From: Arbacia lixula
Lineage: Eukaryota > Echinodermata > Echinoidea > Arbacioida > Arbaciidae
Direction of reading: 5' to 3'
NCBI GenBank assembly: GCA_963669155.1
Contig: OZ022588.1
Span: 10,950,067-11,014,066 of the forward strand
DNA length: 64,000 nt
The position numbers and the translations under genes were made by a program. Positions 43,952-55,760 of the stretch are shown one piece after another. The first letter of the stretch is position 1, and each line of letters opens with the position of its first letter. The notes beneath the pieces were generated by a model, which made no database searches, was not told where the DNA came from, and worked only from the letters and a program-made list of their open reading frames with translations.

Positions 43952-45358
43952 AACACCCCTCCACACTCTCCACATGTGCCTACCATACCCCACCCACACT
44001 CTGCAACACCCCTCCCACACTCTCCACATGTGCCTACCACACCCCACCCACACTCTGCAACACCCCTCCCACACTCTCCACATGTGCCTACCACACCCCA
44101 TGCACACTCTGCAGCATCCCTCCCACACCCTCCACATGTGCCTACCACACCCCACCCACGCCTTGCAACACCCCTCCCACACTCTCCAAATTCCCCTACC
44201 ACACCCCACCCACACTCTGCAACACCCCGCCCACACTCTGCAACACCCCACCCACACTCTGCAACACCCCGCCCACACTTTCCATATGTGCCTACCACAC
44301 CCCACCCACACTCTGCAACACCCCTCCCACACCCTCCACATGTGCCTACCACACCCCACCCACACTCTGCAACACCCCTCCCACACTTTCCACATGCGTC
44401 TACCACACCCAACCCACGCCTTGCAACACCCCTCCCACACTCTCCACATGTGCCTACCACACCCCATCCACACCCTGCAGCATCCCTCCCAGACTCTCCA
44501 CATGTGCCTACCATACCCCACCCACACTCTGCAACACCCCGCCCACACTCTGCAACACCCCACCCACACTCTGCAACACCCCGCCCACACTTTCCATATG
44601 TGCCTACCACACCCACCCACACTCTGCAACACCCCTCCCACACTTACTACATGTGCCTACCACACCCTACCCACACCATGCAGCATCCCTCCCACACCCT
44701 CCACATGTGGCTACCACACCCTATCCACACTCTGCAACACCCCTCCCACACTTTCCACATGCGTCTACCACACCCCACCCGCACTCTGCAACACCCCTCC
44801 AACACTTTCCACATGCGTCTACCACACCCCACCCACACTCTGCAACACCCCTCCCACACTCTCCACATGCGCCTATCACACCCCACCCACACTCTGCAAC
44901 ACCCCACCCACACTCTGCAACACCCCACCCACACTCTGCAACACCCCACCCACACTCTGCAACACCCCTCCCACACTCTCCACACGTGCCTACCACACCC
45001 CACCCACACCCTGCAGCATTCCTCCCACACCCCACCCCTCCCACCACTTTCCACATGCGTCTACCACACCCCACCCACACTCTGCAACACCCCTCCCACA
45101 CTCTCCACATGCGCCTATCACACCCCACCCACACTCTGCAACACCCCACCCACACTCTGCAACACCCCACCCACACTCTGCAACACCCCTCCCACACTCT
45201 CCACACGTGCCTACCACACCCCACCCACACCCTGCAGCATTCCTCCCACACCCCACCCCTCCCACACTTTCCACATGCGTCTACCACACCCCACCCGCAA
45301 TCTACCACACTCCACCCACACCCTGCAGCATCCCTACCACACCCCTCTCATACCCAGG
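43952..45358 (+). repeat. 54-bp C-rich minisatellite, unit 2 (about 1.4 kb)
   Basis: Same 54-bp unit as at 40550, interleaved with a 21-bp sub-unit CTCTGCAACACCCCACCCACA in short runs (for example 44213-44275, 44885-44955, 45130-45185). A roughly 220-base higher-order block is itself repeated near 44830-45060 and 45050-45290. ORFs of 500 and 521 codons (plus) and 252 codons (minus) span it only because 54 and 21 are multiples of three. Confidence 0.95.
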
Positions 45359-45944
45359 CACGCCGGAACACTTTTAGTTTTTGTTTTGTTTCGTTTTATT
45401 GAGAGGGGGGGGGGGGCAACAACTTGACGGAGGCACATAAAGACACTGTGAGATCCTCGGCAAGGGATATCCTCCTTCCACGGTAGGGACTTTTGTAAAA
45501 ATTGAGTACTGTACATGTATGAAAGTCGGAATTAAAAATAGTAATAATTCACTGCAAAGGACTGTAATCATCACTTATAGAAACTATTCATTTAGCTAGG
45601 CACGAGCGGACGCTTCGGAATGTATACACATCTAATGAATTAAATGTTGTATTACGCTTTTACTGACTAAAAATAACAGAAATCACATTTCGTTATGCAA
45701 AATCCTTTCAGAAACATACACATACACATTGTGAAGGGTGAACGATGCGAGTGAGAGCTCACTTATTTAAGTGCCTCGTCAGGGGCGATAATTTCGCATT
45801 TTTTCAGCTATGAAATTAACCCATTATTAGACAAGAAAAAGTGCTTTCATTGTTTTTCGTCTTGAAGTAATTTATTATACTTTAACTTTTAGGAGGCACA
45901 TTGGGTGGGGAATGGGGGGGGGGGGGAACTCATTCCTTCGCACA

Positions 45945-46520
45945 CCCCTCCCATGTCCTTCCCACACCCCTCCTTCATCCCTCCCACACCCTTCCCACAC
46001 CCCTCCCATGCCCCTCCTACACCCCTCCCACACCCCACCCATGCCCCTCCTTCATCCCTCCCACACCCTTCCCACACCCCTCCCACGCCCCTCCTACACC
46101 CCTCCCATATCTCTCCTATGCCCCTCCCACACCCCTCCCACGTCCTTCTCACACCCCTCCAATGCCCCTTCATCCCCCTTCCCACACCCCACCCATGCCC
46201 CTCCTTCATCCCTCTCACACCCATCCCATGCCCCTCATACACCCCTCCCACATCTCTCCTACGCCCCTCTCACATCCCTCCCACACCCCCCCCCCCCCCA
46301 AGTCCTACCCACACCCGTCCTAAACTCATCCCACATCCTACCGCAGCCCTCCCACACCCCTCCCATGCCCCTCCTACACCCCTCCCATATCCCTCCTATG
46401 CCCCTCCCACACCCCTCCCACGTCCTTCCTACACCCCTCCTTAACTCATCCCACATCCTACCGCAGCCCTCCCAGACCCCTTCCATGTCCTTCCCACAGC
46501 CCTCCCTCACTCCTACCCAT
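45945..46520 (+). repeat. Second C-rich minisatellite, unit 2
   Basis: Array of CCCACACCCCTCC, CATGCCCCTCC and CTTCATCCCTCC words, with a C-run at 46287-46299 inside. Its 120-203-codon Pro/His/Ser ORFs are artefacts. Confidence 0.9.
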
Positions 46521-47058
46521 TAGTACACCAAAACAAACACATATACCATTCCAAAGTGGGGCAGAATGTACTTTCATCGCATGTTTAATTTCTCATAATT
46601 ACAAGTACATTTTTATTAAAGCCTCATTGTGTTCACAATTTAAGACATGATTGCTAACTTTGTTAACAATACGAAAGGCAGGTATCATTATACTTGAATG
46701 CAAGTCAGAAATATGAATGAGAAATAGTGTATTCATTTGTGTCCTCAATGTTGAATCAACCTGTTGATTCTAGATTCTGACTGGCTCATGAATAAAAGAC
46801 AAAGGTCACTTGATCACATTCCACAGAGAGGGCAACGTTCCATGTGGAGCATACACAACAGGTTATACAGCATAATGTATTCCAAATGTAACATTACAAT
46901 TTGTAAAGGATTTTATATACTGTGTACATAGCTTCATGACTTTCAGTATGTCTGCTGGTGATGCTGAAACATGTCATACAGAAGGAGTTTACACACTGCT
47001 TCTCTATCATCGAAAGGTAACACTACTTACACTTACTTACACTTACTTACACTTACAC

Positions 47059-47291
47059 TACTTACAGCTTAAAGGAATTGGCACAGGGAAAGGGAAAGGG
47101 GTGAAAGGGAAGGAGCCGCAGTTTTATACCGTGGTATATTTTGTCCAGTTCAGCATGAAACATGATGCTTTGACCTAAAAAGCATAATGTTTCATGCTGA
47201 ACTGGACAAAATGTACCACGGTTAAAAGCTGTGTGCCTTTCCCTTTTTTCCTTTCCTTTTCGCTATGCCAATTCCTTTGAGCTGGAGTGTA
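47059..47291. mobile_element. Hairpin MITE, copy 2
   Basis: Nearly identical to the copy at 41912, carried along by the segmental duplication. It differs at scattered single bases. Confidence 0.88.
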
Positions 47292-49096
47292 TTTCCATGA
47301 TAGATGGAAAATCACTCTATTCTTCTCTAGTCCTACATGGCAGAATTAACAGGGGAAAGTTAGGCACACAATCAAAGCATTTTAAGCACTTCAAATCAAC
47401 TGGGTGACCAGTATTACTGCTTTGTTCATTTCAACAACTCAATTTGATTGTGGTATTAATGTTTTTTGTTTTAATTTGGAAGACAACTACAATGGCTAGA
47501 AACTACCCATGTATATATACAGGAATGAACATTGACGATGCATTTCTTTTGTATATCATACATTATTAGAGAATGTGAACCATATAATAATGTGCTAGCT
47601 GGACTCTGTCTTGAATGATAACGAGAGTTGATATACATTACTGTATAGTATGTAGAGTTTTTCTGTGTTTTTCTTGTATAACTTCAAGTATTCTGGCCGT
47701 TACTTTTGACACGAGTAACTATATATTATACATCGAATAATGGGGGATCTGCCCGTGAATGAATCCTTTACCAATTAGTTCTTGTCTGCCAGGAGTGTTA
47801 ATATAACAGCGTGATGTTCTTATCTCTCAAACTGTGTTACCATGAGATTTGTTGTCCAAATTGCTTACAATCCACTGTACGTTCAAAACTCAAACCTCCT
47901 TCTGAGCTCCCGCCTATGTATGCAATATGTTATCAGGAATGTTTCAAACTCTCTCTTTCCTCCTTCAAACTCCTAGTAAGCTTTTGTAGCCAGCCTAATC
48001 AGAGGTAACATGGCCAGGCACTCCCCAATATCGTGAATGTTGAAAAAAATGCCTCAGAATAGCCTTGAATACATTCCATCCTTCAAATATCACAAAACAA
48101 AATCATGCCTTACACTGAGCAGGGATTATGTAATAAAGATGAGCTTGTAAACAGCTCATTCCAACATTTGAAATGCCAAAAACTGTTATGATATCTCCTA
48201 TATTTCCGGTAAAATCTTACATTGAGACGATAAGATATGTTCCTGCGTACATTAAATCAGTTCAATTTTCTTACGTCGAAACTAATGAACTTTATGCCAA
48301 TGGACTGTTTTACGGAAGAAATTCTGCTTTTCAGTTGCTAACAGGCAAACATAATAAGCATAATTATGTGATAGCATATAATCTAAAGAATATTTCGAAA
48401 GGTGAATGCGGGTTTATGATACAAAGTGTATTATGGAACAGCACCGAGCTCCTCACCAATTTGATACACCATTATTTCTCCAGTGGTTTCACAATAGGAA
48501 CAATTACATCTGGACTGGTATTGTTATTACGCGTTATTCTCTGTAGGGGGGTCCTGACATCATGTCGGGTATTGGGCAACATCGATTCACAGTCCCTAGC
48601 TGTGAGCGGGGAATGGTACCGATACCTGATCCATTCATGAGAGCAGAATATTATTCAGACGTTTTTAAGAAGGGAGCGAAACGCGCTCAACCATATCATT
48701 CATAAAAAATCTCCGATCGATATTAAAATAATGGCATCCACAATGTTTTTTTGTCAATGCGTTTCGTGAAATAAAACACATTGCGAAATCGGCCGATGCG
48801 CTTGTTGGTTGTATTTTGTCTAGTGTATGTGCAGTGTGAATATATATATGTGTGTCTGTGTGTGTATGTATCACGAACAAGATCACGAACAAGATCTTAA
48901 AGATCTTAAAGAAGATTACTTCATGAAGTTTGGAACAACCTGCCTAACAAAATGAACTCAATCGCTTTTGAGTCATAATTATTATGTTCAGTGCTGCATC
49001 ACATGTTTCTGAGTTGGCCTGAATTTGCTATTTAGTCGTTACTTTGCACGCTGATGGTTGATTGACATTGGAAGCCGAGTTTCCTGTTCTATCTAA

Positions 49097-49696
49097 CACC
49101 CCTCCCAGACTCTCCACATGTGTCTACCACACCCCACCCACACTCTGCAACGCCCCTCCCACACTCGACGTGTGCCTACCACACCCCACCCACACTCTGC
49201 AACACCCCTCCCACACTCTCCGCATGTGCGTACCACACCCCACCCACACTCTGCAACACCCCTCCCACACTCTCCACATGAGCTTACTATACCCCACCCA
49301 AACTCTGCAACACCCCTCCCACACTCTCCACATGTGCCTACCATACCCCACCCAAACTCTGCAACACCCCTCCCACACCCCACCCCTCCCACACTTTCCA
49401 CATGCGCCTACCACACCCCACCCACAATCTGCAACACCCCTCCCACACTCTCCACATGTGCCTACCACACCCCACCCACAATCTGCAGCACCCCTCCCAC
49501 ACTCTCCACATGCGCCTATCACACCCTACCCACACCCTGCAGCATCCCTCCCACACCCCACCCCTCCCACACTTTCCACATGCGTCTACCAAACCCCACC
49601 CACAATCTGCAACACCCCTCCCACACTCTCCACATGCGCCTATCACACCCCACCCACACCCTGCAGCATCCCTCCCACACCCCTCCCATACCCAGG
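49097..49696 (+). repeat. 54-bp C-rich minisatellite, unit 3 (about 0.6 kb)
   Basis: About 11 copies of the unit. Variants include CGCATGTGCGTACC, AATCTGCAACACC and a short CCCACCCCTCCCACAC insertion shared with unit 2. It has no coding content. Confidence 0.95.
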
Positions 49697-50377
49697 CACG
49701 CCGGAACACTTTTAGTTTATGTTTTGTTTTGTTTTCTTGAGGGGGGAGGGGGGGGGGGGCAACATCTTGATGGAGGCACTTAAAGACACTGAGATCCTCG
49801 GCAAGGGATATACTCCTGGGACTTTTTGCAAAAATGGAGTACATGTACTGTACATGTGTAAAAGTCGCGCTCATAGAGCATTTAAAATCAGATTTCTTCG
49901 GAATTAAAAATAGTAAAAATTCACTGCAAAGGACTGCAATCATCACTTATAGAAACTATTCATTTTGCCTGGCACGAGCGAGCGCTTTGGAATGTATTCA
50001 CATCAATTAAATGTATTATGCTTTTATTGACTAAAAATAACAGAAATCACATTTCGTTATGCAAAATCCTTTCAGAAACATACACATACACATTATGAAG
50101 GGTGAACGATGAGAGCTCACTTATGTAAGTGCCGCGTGAGGGGCGATAATTTCGCATTTTTTCAGTTATAAAATTAACCATTATTAGACAAGAAAAGTGC
50201 TCTCATTGTTTTTGGTCTTTAAATAATTGATTATGCTTTAACTTTTAGGAGGCACATTGGGTGATGGGGGGGGGGGGGGGGGGGGACTCATTTCCCCCCA
50301 AAAAAATTATTTGGACGGACAAATACACCCTCCCCCCCCCCCCCCCCCACCCCTGCTTCCGGCGCCCTTGCCCACAG

Positions 50378-50548
50378 GCCCCACACTCCTCCCATGCTCC
50401 TACCACCGCTCCTACACCCCTCCCATGTCCTTCGCACACCCCTCCCATGCCCCTCTACACCCCTCCCATGCCCGTTTCATCCCTCCCACACCCTTCCCAC
50501 ACCCCTCCCACGCCCCTCCTACACCCCTCCCATATCTCTCCTATGCCC
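50378..50548 (+). repeat. Second C-rich minisatellite, unit 3 (shortest)
   Basis: Follows a G-run (50265-50285) and a C-run (50332-50348). The preceding GGCGCCCTTGCCCACAGG resembles unit 1 rather than unit 2, showing different internal losses among the units. Confidence 0.88.
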
Positions 50549-51032
50549 CAAAGACATATACCATTCCAAAGTGGGGCAGAATGTACTTTCATCGCATGTT
50601 TAATTCTCATAATTACAAGTACATTTTTATTAAAGCCTCATTATGTTCATAATTTAAAACATGATTGCTAACTATGTTAACAATAAGGCACATATCATTA
50701 TACATGTACTTGAATGTAAGTCAGAAATATGAATCAGAAATAGTGTATTCATTTGTGTCCTCAATGTTGAATCAATCTGTTGATTCTTGATTCTGACTGG
50801 CTCGTGAATACAAGACAAAGGTCACTTGATCACATTCCACAGAGAGGGCAACGTTCCATGTGGAGCATAAACAACAGGTTATAAAGCATAATGTGTTCCA
50901 AATTGAACATTACAATTTGTAAAGGATTTTATATACTGTGTACATGTGCAGTATGTCTGCTGGTGATGCTGAAACCGGTCATACAGGAGGAGTTTACACA
51001 CTGCTTCTCTATCATCAACAGGTAACACTACT

Positions 51033-51267
51033 TACACTCCAGCTCAAAAGAATTGGCATAGGGAAAGGGAAAGGGATGAAAGGGAAGGAGCCGCAGTATT
51101 AAACCGTGGTACATTTTGTCCAGTTCAGCATGAAACACGATGCTTTGGCCTAAAAAGCATTGTGTTTCATGCTGAACGGGACAAAATGTACCACGGTTTA
51201 AAACTGTGAGTCTTTCCCTTTCTTCCCTTTCCCTTTCCCTATGCCAATTCCTTTGAGTTGGAATGTA
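51033..51267. mobile_element. Hairpin MITE, copy 3
   Basis: Both ends match TACACTCCAGCTCAAAGG-type termini. The interior hairpin is as in copies 1 and 2 but with a few compensating differences (AAACACGATGC / GCATTGTGTTT). Confidence 0.88.
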
Positions 51268-51387
51268 TGTTCATAATAGATGGAAAATCACTCTATTCTT
51301 ATCTAGTCCTACATGGCACAATTAACAGGGGAAAGTTAGGCAGACCATCAAAACATTTTAAACACTTTGAACTTCATATCAATAATG

Positions 51388-51553
51388 ATATTAAAATATA
51401 TGTGTACAGTAGTTATATAAAGGTCAAGTAAATTCTTATGTTTCATGTGGTTTCTTGAGCATGGGTGACCATATTAAAATATATGTGTACAGTAGTTATA
51501 TAAAGGTCAAGTAAATTCTTATGTTTCATGTGGTTTCTTGAGCATGGGTGACC
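51388..51553 (+). repeat. 83-bp perfect tandem duplication
   Basis: ATATTAAAATATATGTGTAC through GAGCATGGGTGACC occurs twice in succession (51388-51470, 51471-51553) with no differences noticed. This indicates a very recent event or an assembly artefact. Confidence 0.9.
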
Positions 51554-51567
51554 AGTATTACTGCTTG

Positions 51568-52956
51568 GTCACAGTGCACTGACCGGTCAGCCACATATTG
51601 CTTCATCCCAGGCACTTGGCATTTGGCAAAATATTTTCAATACAGAACTATGTAAAAACAATTAAAAAAATATAAATTGTTACACATCACATGTATTGGA
51701 AACATTGATGTGTGATACAACATAACATACTTTCTAACTGACATGACCGACTATAAGACTGCCATGTTTTATTTGATTTAGAGAGCAAAGTTACAGAGCC
51801 AATTATAAAAAAATCTTTTAACACATATAACTTCCTTTTCTATGATGATACACATCATTTTCTGAGCATTTTCTCTTATTTTCCTGCTTTTCTTCAAATA
51901 AAAAAAAAGAGAGGTTCTTTGGTGGTTTGACAGAAAATGTCATACATCAGCGTATATGGACTCACCCTTACATGTATGATAATTTAATTTCACAATACAT
52001 GTACAGTCTAAGACTAGCACGGGTTGAAGGAAGGATAGTCCTTAACACATTCACTATGGGAACTGGGTGTACCCGGACACTATTCCCCCCAAACACCCTA
52101 ATGTCAGCTTGTTTGAAGTGCTTTGTAATTTTACTTACATGCGGTTGATGTGTGCACTCAGTAGTTATAACTAGCTACCTATAAAAATCATATTTGTGGA
52201 AATTCCTTGGGGAAATGTTGTCAAAGGAGGATTTTACTAAAAGTTGTTGATCTGTCTCTGAAGGAAATAATTACTCATACATACCACATTACACATTGCA
52301 TGCACTGGCGGCACCTTTTTGTTGTTACAATTCAGAATTTCCAGTGGACCCACTATGGCAATGCGTGCGAGCAACTGGTTACGATCCGATATTCACGCTT
52401 TGTTTAGCCTATCAATAGCGTGACCCACATTGTACATTATGCACAGAGGCTGGATACCACTAAATTATCTTGTATTAGGTTGTTAAACAGCGTCAGGCTA
52501 CCTGAGATCATTGGACGAACTGGCCACCACCAAAAAAAAAAAAGAAACCTTGGCCTTTAGGCATAGTAGTGTAGGACACAAAGAAATATCTGGGCCATTT
52601 ACGAATCCATTTGGCCACCTCAATCTCATGCTCAAGTGGCCCAGGTGGCCATCTTAAAGAAGTGTTAAGGGTAAGCCCTGTTTAAAGGCCCTGGATAAAG
52701 CTTGAAGGATTGGGGCGATAACATATAAATCCTCAACAACTTGATCTCTTTCTCTTGAAAGCAATCATCATGCAGAATGAAGTTTTGCTTTAATCAACAC
52801 GAATAGGCTAGAATATACATGTTAGTTCCTCTAATACAAAATGTGGATTACATACTGTTCTTATTAGGAGAGACCCACATTATATCATGATACCAGTAAC
52901 TGCTCTTTGGCGTTTTGAGAGAATAAAACAACAATTATCCACACATTTGCACACTA
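51568..52956. other. Intergenic sequence 3' of the HDHD3-like gene
   Basis: No gene was recognised. The 3' UTR of the minus-strand gene presumably lies at the right end of this interval. Confidence 0.45.
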
Positions 52957-53682
52957 TCAATGCAGTGAAATGAGTGGTTCCAAGTCTGATATGTCAGAAA
53001 GTATATGGTCAGCGTTAATATCAGGATGCTTCTCCGATAGAGCGCCATCTCTGTCCACCAGGTATGCGTCCATACCGACAGCCCGGGCGGCACGGTAGTC
53101 CAGCGTCACGTTGTCCCCAACGTGGGCCACGAGGGCAGGCTTGAGCTTCATCCTATCTAGCGCCAGCTGGAAGAACTCCTGGCTGGGTTTCTCGCACCCC
53201 ACCAGGGCGGACGGAAGGATGAAGGCAAAGTGCGGGGCGAGGTCCAGCGACTTCAACACGCTGAGCAGCCTCTCGTCATTGTTGGAGAGGACCCCGAGCG
53301 CGACGCCGTTACGGTTCAAGAACGTCAGCATCTCCTTCACCTCGGGGAATGTCTCCCATGTCTGCGCCGTGCTGAAATCGTGATAAAGCTTGGACGCAAT
53401 CTCTGCGAGGGTGCCCTCCTCGCATTGGCAGCCTGCCGTGCGGAAGGTTCGGTGAACGACCTCCCCCCACCACTCCTCAGACGTCAGGCCAGTCGTCACA
53501 CCAAAGTTTGGGTGCTTCCGGAGCTGGTCCTTGTAAGCTGCTCCGAAGCCGCGGTTCAAGTCGGGGGCTTTGACCTGCAGCCCAAATTGCCTGGCAACCC
53601 GCCGGTAGTGGTCACCAGGAAAGTTCCGGACCCGTATCAGAGTGTTGTTCACGTCAAAGGTCAGCAGGCGATAGCGCAGCAT
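52957..53682 (-). CDS. HDHD3: HAD-superfamily hydrolase, HDHD3-like (241 aa)
   Basis: The start is taken at the ATG at 53682 (MLRYRLLTFDVNNTLIRV) rather than the longer in-frame start at 53787, because a splice-acceptor-like CATCTTTTCACCAG lies between them, ending at about 53732. The length suits human HDHD3 (about 250 residues). HAD motifs: I, D10-V-N-N-T14 (the +2 position is Asn, where canonical phosphatases have Asp); cap helices at about 20-105 with GLTSEEWW; II, VLSNND with S133; III, K165 in CEKPSQEFF; IV, GD190NVTLD195YRAARAVGM. This family has uncharacterised or weak phosphatase activity, so the substrate is unknown. Human HDHD3, as recalled, also lacks the +2 Asp. The whole coding region seems to be in one exon with a non-coding upstream exon. 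Confidence 0.88.
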   Translation of the reverse strand: MLRYRLLTFDVNNTLIRVRNFPGDHYRRVARQFGLQVKAPDLNRGFGAAYKDQLRKHPNFGVTTGLTSEEWWGEVVHRTFRTAGCQCEEGTLAEIASKLYHDFSTAQTWETFPEVKEMLTFLNRNGVALGVLSNNDERLLSVLKSLDLAPHFAFILPSALVGCEKPSQEFFQLALDRMKLKPALVAHVGDNVTLDYRAARAVGMDAYLVDRDGALSEKHPDINADHILSDISDLEPLISLH

Positions 53683-53732
53683 TGTGTCCAGCAGGGGGCC
53701 TCGCGTTTGACCACAAAGTGATTCAAAGCCAG
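53683..53732 (-). promoter_or_regulatory. 5' UTR and splice acceptor of the HDHD3-like gene
   Basis: Read on the minus strand, ACTTCCATCTTTTCACCAG is followed by CTGGCTTTGAATCACTTTG and, 50 bases on, GGACACAATG. The acceptor implies an upstream non-coding (or N-terminal coding) exon to the right, not identified. Confidence 0.5.
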
Positions 53733-53787
53733 CTGGTGAAAAGATGGAAGTATTCACATTAATGACGTTCATAATAACGGTACGCAA

Positions 53788-54715
53788 ATAGATCTATAAT
53801 ACATGAAGTACTGGTGGCATCTAATAGCTTAGTAGTCCTAAAGATTGACCTGCATGTGAGTATAGGATTGTACCAGATATGTTTGTCTTCACAAAAATAT
53901 TGAAAACATTGCAGTGCATGCCAGAGTGAGGCAAAAAAGATGTGCATGCAACATCTACTTGAATTATTTACCCTGCAACATGTTGACATTACATTTATAG
54001 AGACCGGTAGATATATTGATATGCACAAAACATAGCAATCACGCACTGCACTTAGTACCAAACGACGCCAGTACCTAAATGTAGTCAGAAACATGAAACA
54101 GTTCAATTCTTCTTTAACACATGCTGCACTGTAGTTGAATATTATGACAAACAACTTTAGTATTCACGGTAACACTGCGCAAATCAAGACTTCCAATACA
54201 CACTTACACAATTAGTTATCCCACATTTGTGAAACATGAAGACTTTGGTAAGTGGGGAGCAAAGATCTCTCACAATCAGCAGGTGAGTCATACATCACAT
54301 GATCTCCAGATTTCATCATACCTGTTACATGTCTATTGCCTGTAGTACTTCCTGGATTTCCTTCTGGGAATTCCTACATCTTGGGATTTCCCCATTGAAA
54401 AACTTTAAAAAACTACTGCTAATCTAGACACAAATTGTCAACACCATTCAATTCATTTCAACTTGTTCCTTTCCATTGTTTGAAGGGAAAATTTAGGTAT
54501 ACATGCAAAAGAAGTTAGGATAATGTGCTCCATCCTGTAAATGAATGTTCCTCTTTATTACCAGATTTAATTGAAAATTGCTTCCATTAGCAGTCAGGTT
54601 TCCAAGGTTTATCTGTCATCTTATGCATTGTTGGTTTACATTCAAATTGTGCTATGTGTGTGTTCACATGTACACAAACACACAACACAATAGGCCCATA
54701 TCAGCTACACATACC
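53788..54715. other. Intergenic or 5' intron sequence
   Basis: No conserved ORF was seen. GTGCTCCATCCTGTAAATGA near 54528 resembles the complement of the short module seen at 715 and 12815. Confidence 0.4.
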
Positions 54716-54932
54716 TACATTACAGCTCAAAGGAATTGGCAAAGGGAAAGGGAAAGGGAAGGAGCCGCAGTTTTAAACCGCAGTATATTTTGTCCGGTTC
54801 AGCGTGAAACATGATGCTATAGCCTAAAAAGCATCATCTTTCATTCTGAACTGGATAAAATATACCACGCTTTAAAACTGCTGCTACTTCCTTTTCCGTG
54901 TACCCGCGCAAATTTCTTTGAGCTGTAGTGTA
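54716..54932. mobile_element. Hairpin MITE, copy 4 (independent insertion)
   Basis: Outer ends are TACATTACAGCTCAAAGG and the complement TACACTACAGCTCAAAG. The interior hairpin is as in copies 1-3 but more diverged. It is not inside the tandem duplication, so it defines the element's true boundaries. TA at both ends is compatible with a TA target duplication. Confidence 0.85.
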
Positions 54933-55059
54933 CCTACAGTAGCTACACTCTGCAGACATAACTTGTGATTCTCATGTACACTTACCCCTCAAACCTAAAC
55001 CATAATTATCCTTACCCTGACTGTAAACATAAGGTTGGTGCAGTTCTGGGGCTACATAC

Positions 55060-55760
55060 TTCCAGTTCCATGAGCATGTGTTAGACGCAGTCAAAAAGGC
55101 TAATGGCATCCTCTCTGAATGTATTCACCAAGATAGGTCAACTATTCTCAAGCTGTACAAGAGACTAGTCAAACCAATCCTTGAATACAGGAACACAATC
55201 CAGTATACCCTTGATTCGTAACAGACTCCAAAGCAGTGCAGTAGAGAAGGTACAGAAGTCAGAAGAGCGCCACCAAAATGATACACAGTATCCAGCACCT
55301 TCCGTGCACCGAGAGGCTACGCAATCTCAACCTCCCATCAGTACCGGCGAAGATGAGGCGACATAATACAGATTTTCCAGATAACACACAGAATAGACAG
55401 AATTACATAGAAAGCATTCTACAAGAGATCTCTCATGTACAAGGGGACAGTACAACAACAAAGCGTAGGATGATATAGACTTGGAAACCAGACTGCTCAC
55501 AAAAGAAATTTTCCAGTAGATCTGCATAGGTAATAAAATGAAATATGCAGCAAAGCTCCTCCAAACTTCTGAAAGACAGAGCTCAGCAATGACTGGAACT
55601 CCTTACCTGCAGAAGTCGTCAACGACAACGCTAATCACTAAATCAGTCGACGTATTCAAAAAGTCAACTAGACGGATCACAGGGTACAAAAAATGTGCAG
55701 AGGTTCTGAATAAATATGTAGGACACCACAAAGCCAAAGGCACATTGTGATATTAAGCAA
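55060..55760 (+). pseudogene. Decayed LINE reverse-transcriptase 3' fragment
   Basis: Conceptual frames, interrupted by frameshifts, read in order: VLDAVKKANGILSEC then STILKLYKRLVKPILEY; KMIHSIQHLPCTERLRNLNL; and NDWNSLPAEVVNDNAN. This is the C-terminal thumb and tail of CR1/Jockey-like non-LTR reverse transcriptases (KANxxLxxIxR, LYKxLVxPxLEY, ERLxxLxLPSL, WNSLPxxVV). Frame changes and stops (for example the stop after QYTLDS near 55220) show it is dead. Upstream RT domains are missing, as expected for 5' truncation. Confidence 0.72.

Larger units (their letters stand above)
42278..47424 (+). repeat. Tandem segmental duplication, unit 2 (5147 bp)
   Basis: Same landmark order as unit 1. It is longer because the 54-bp minisatellite is expanded (43952-45358) and the second minisatellite is larger (45945-46520). 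It retains the segment GGCACGAGCGGACGC to GAGGCACATTGGGTG (about 45598-45910) that unit 1 lacks. Confidence 0.92.
47425..51567 (+). repeat. Tandem segmental duplication, unit 3 (4143 bp)
   Basis: Same order of landmarks. Its right edge, CCAGTATTACTGCTTG, passes into unique sequence (GTCACAGTGCACTGACC) instead of another unit. It carries an extra perfect 83-base tandem duplication (51388-51553) not seen in units 1 or 2. Confidence 0.92.

Noticed and set aside
43885..44643. 252-codon minus-strand Cys/Gly/Trp-rich ORF resembling a cysteine-rich secreted protein
   Set aside because: It is the reverse strand of the same minisatellite; the apparent cysteine spacing is just the repeat period.
43812..45427. 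500-521-codon plus-strand ORFs rich in Pro/His/Thr
   Set aside because: They are the 54-bp and 21-bp minisatellite units translated; both periods are multiples of three, so all frames on both strands tend to stay open. No signal peptide, splice context or codon bias.
45889..46523. 120-203-codon ORFs over the second C-rich array
   Set aside because: Low-complexity translation of CACACCCCTCC words with no conserved motif.
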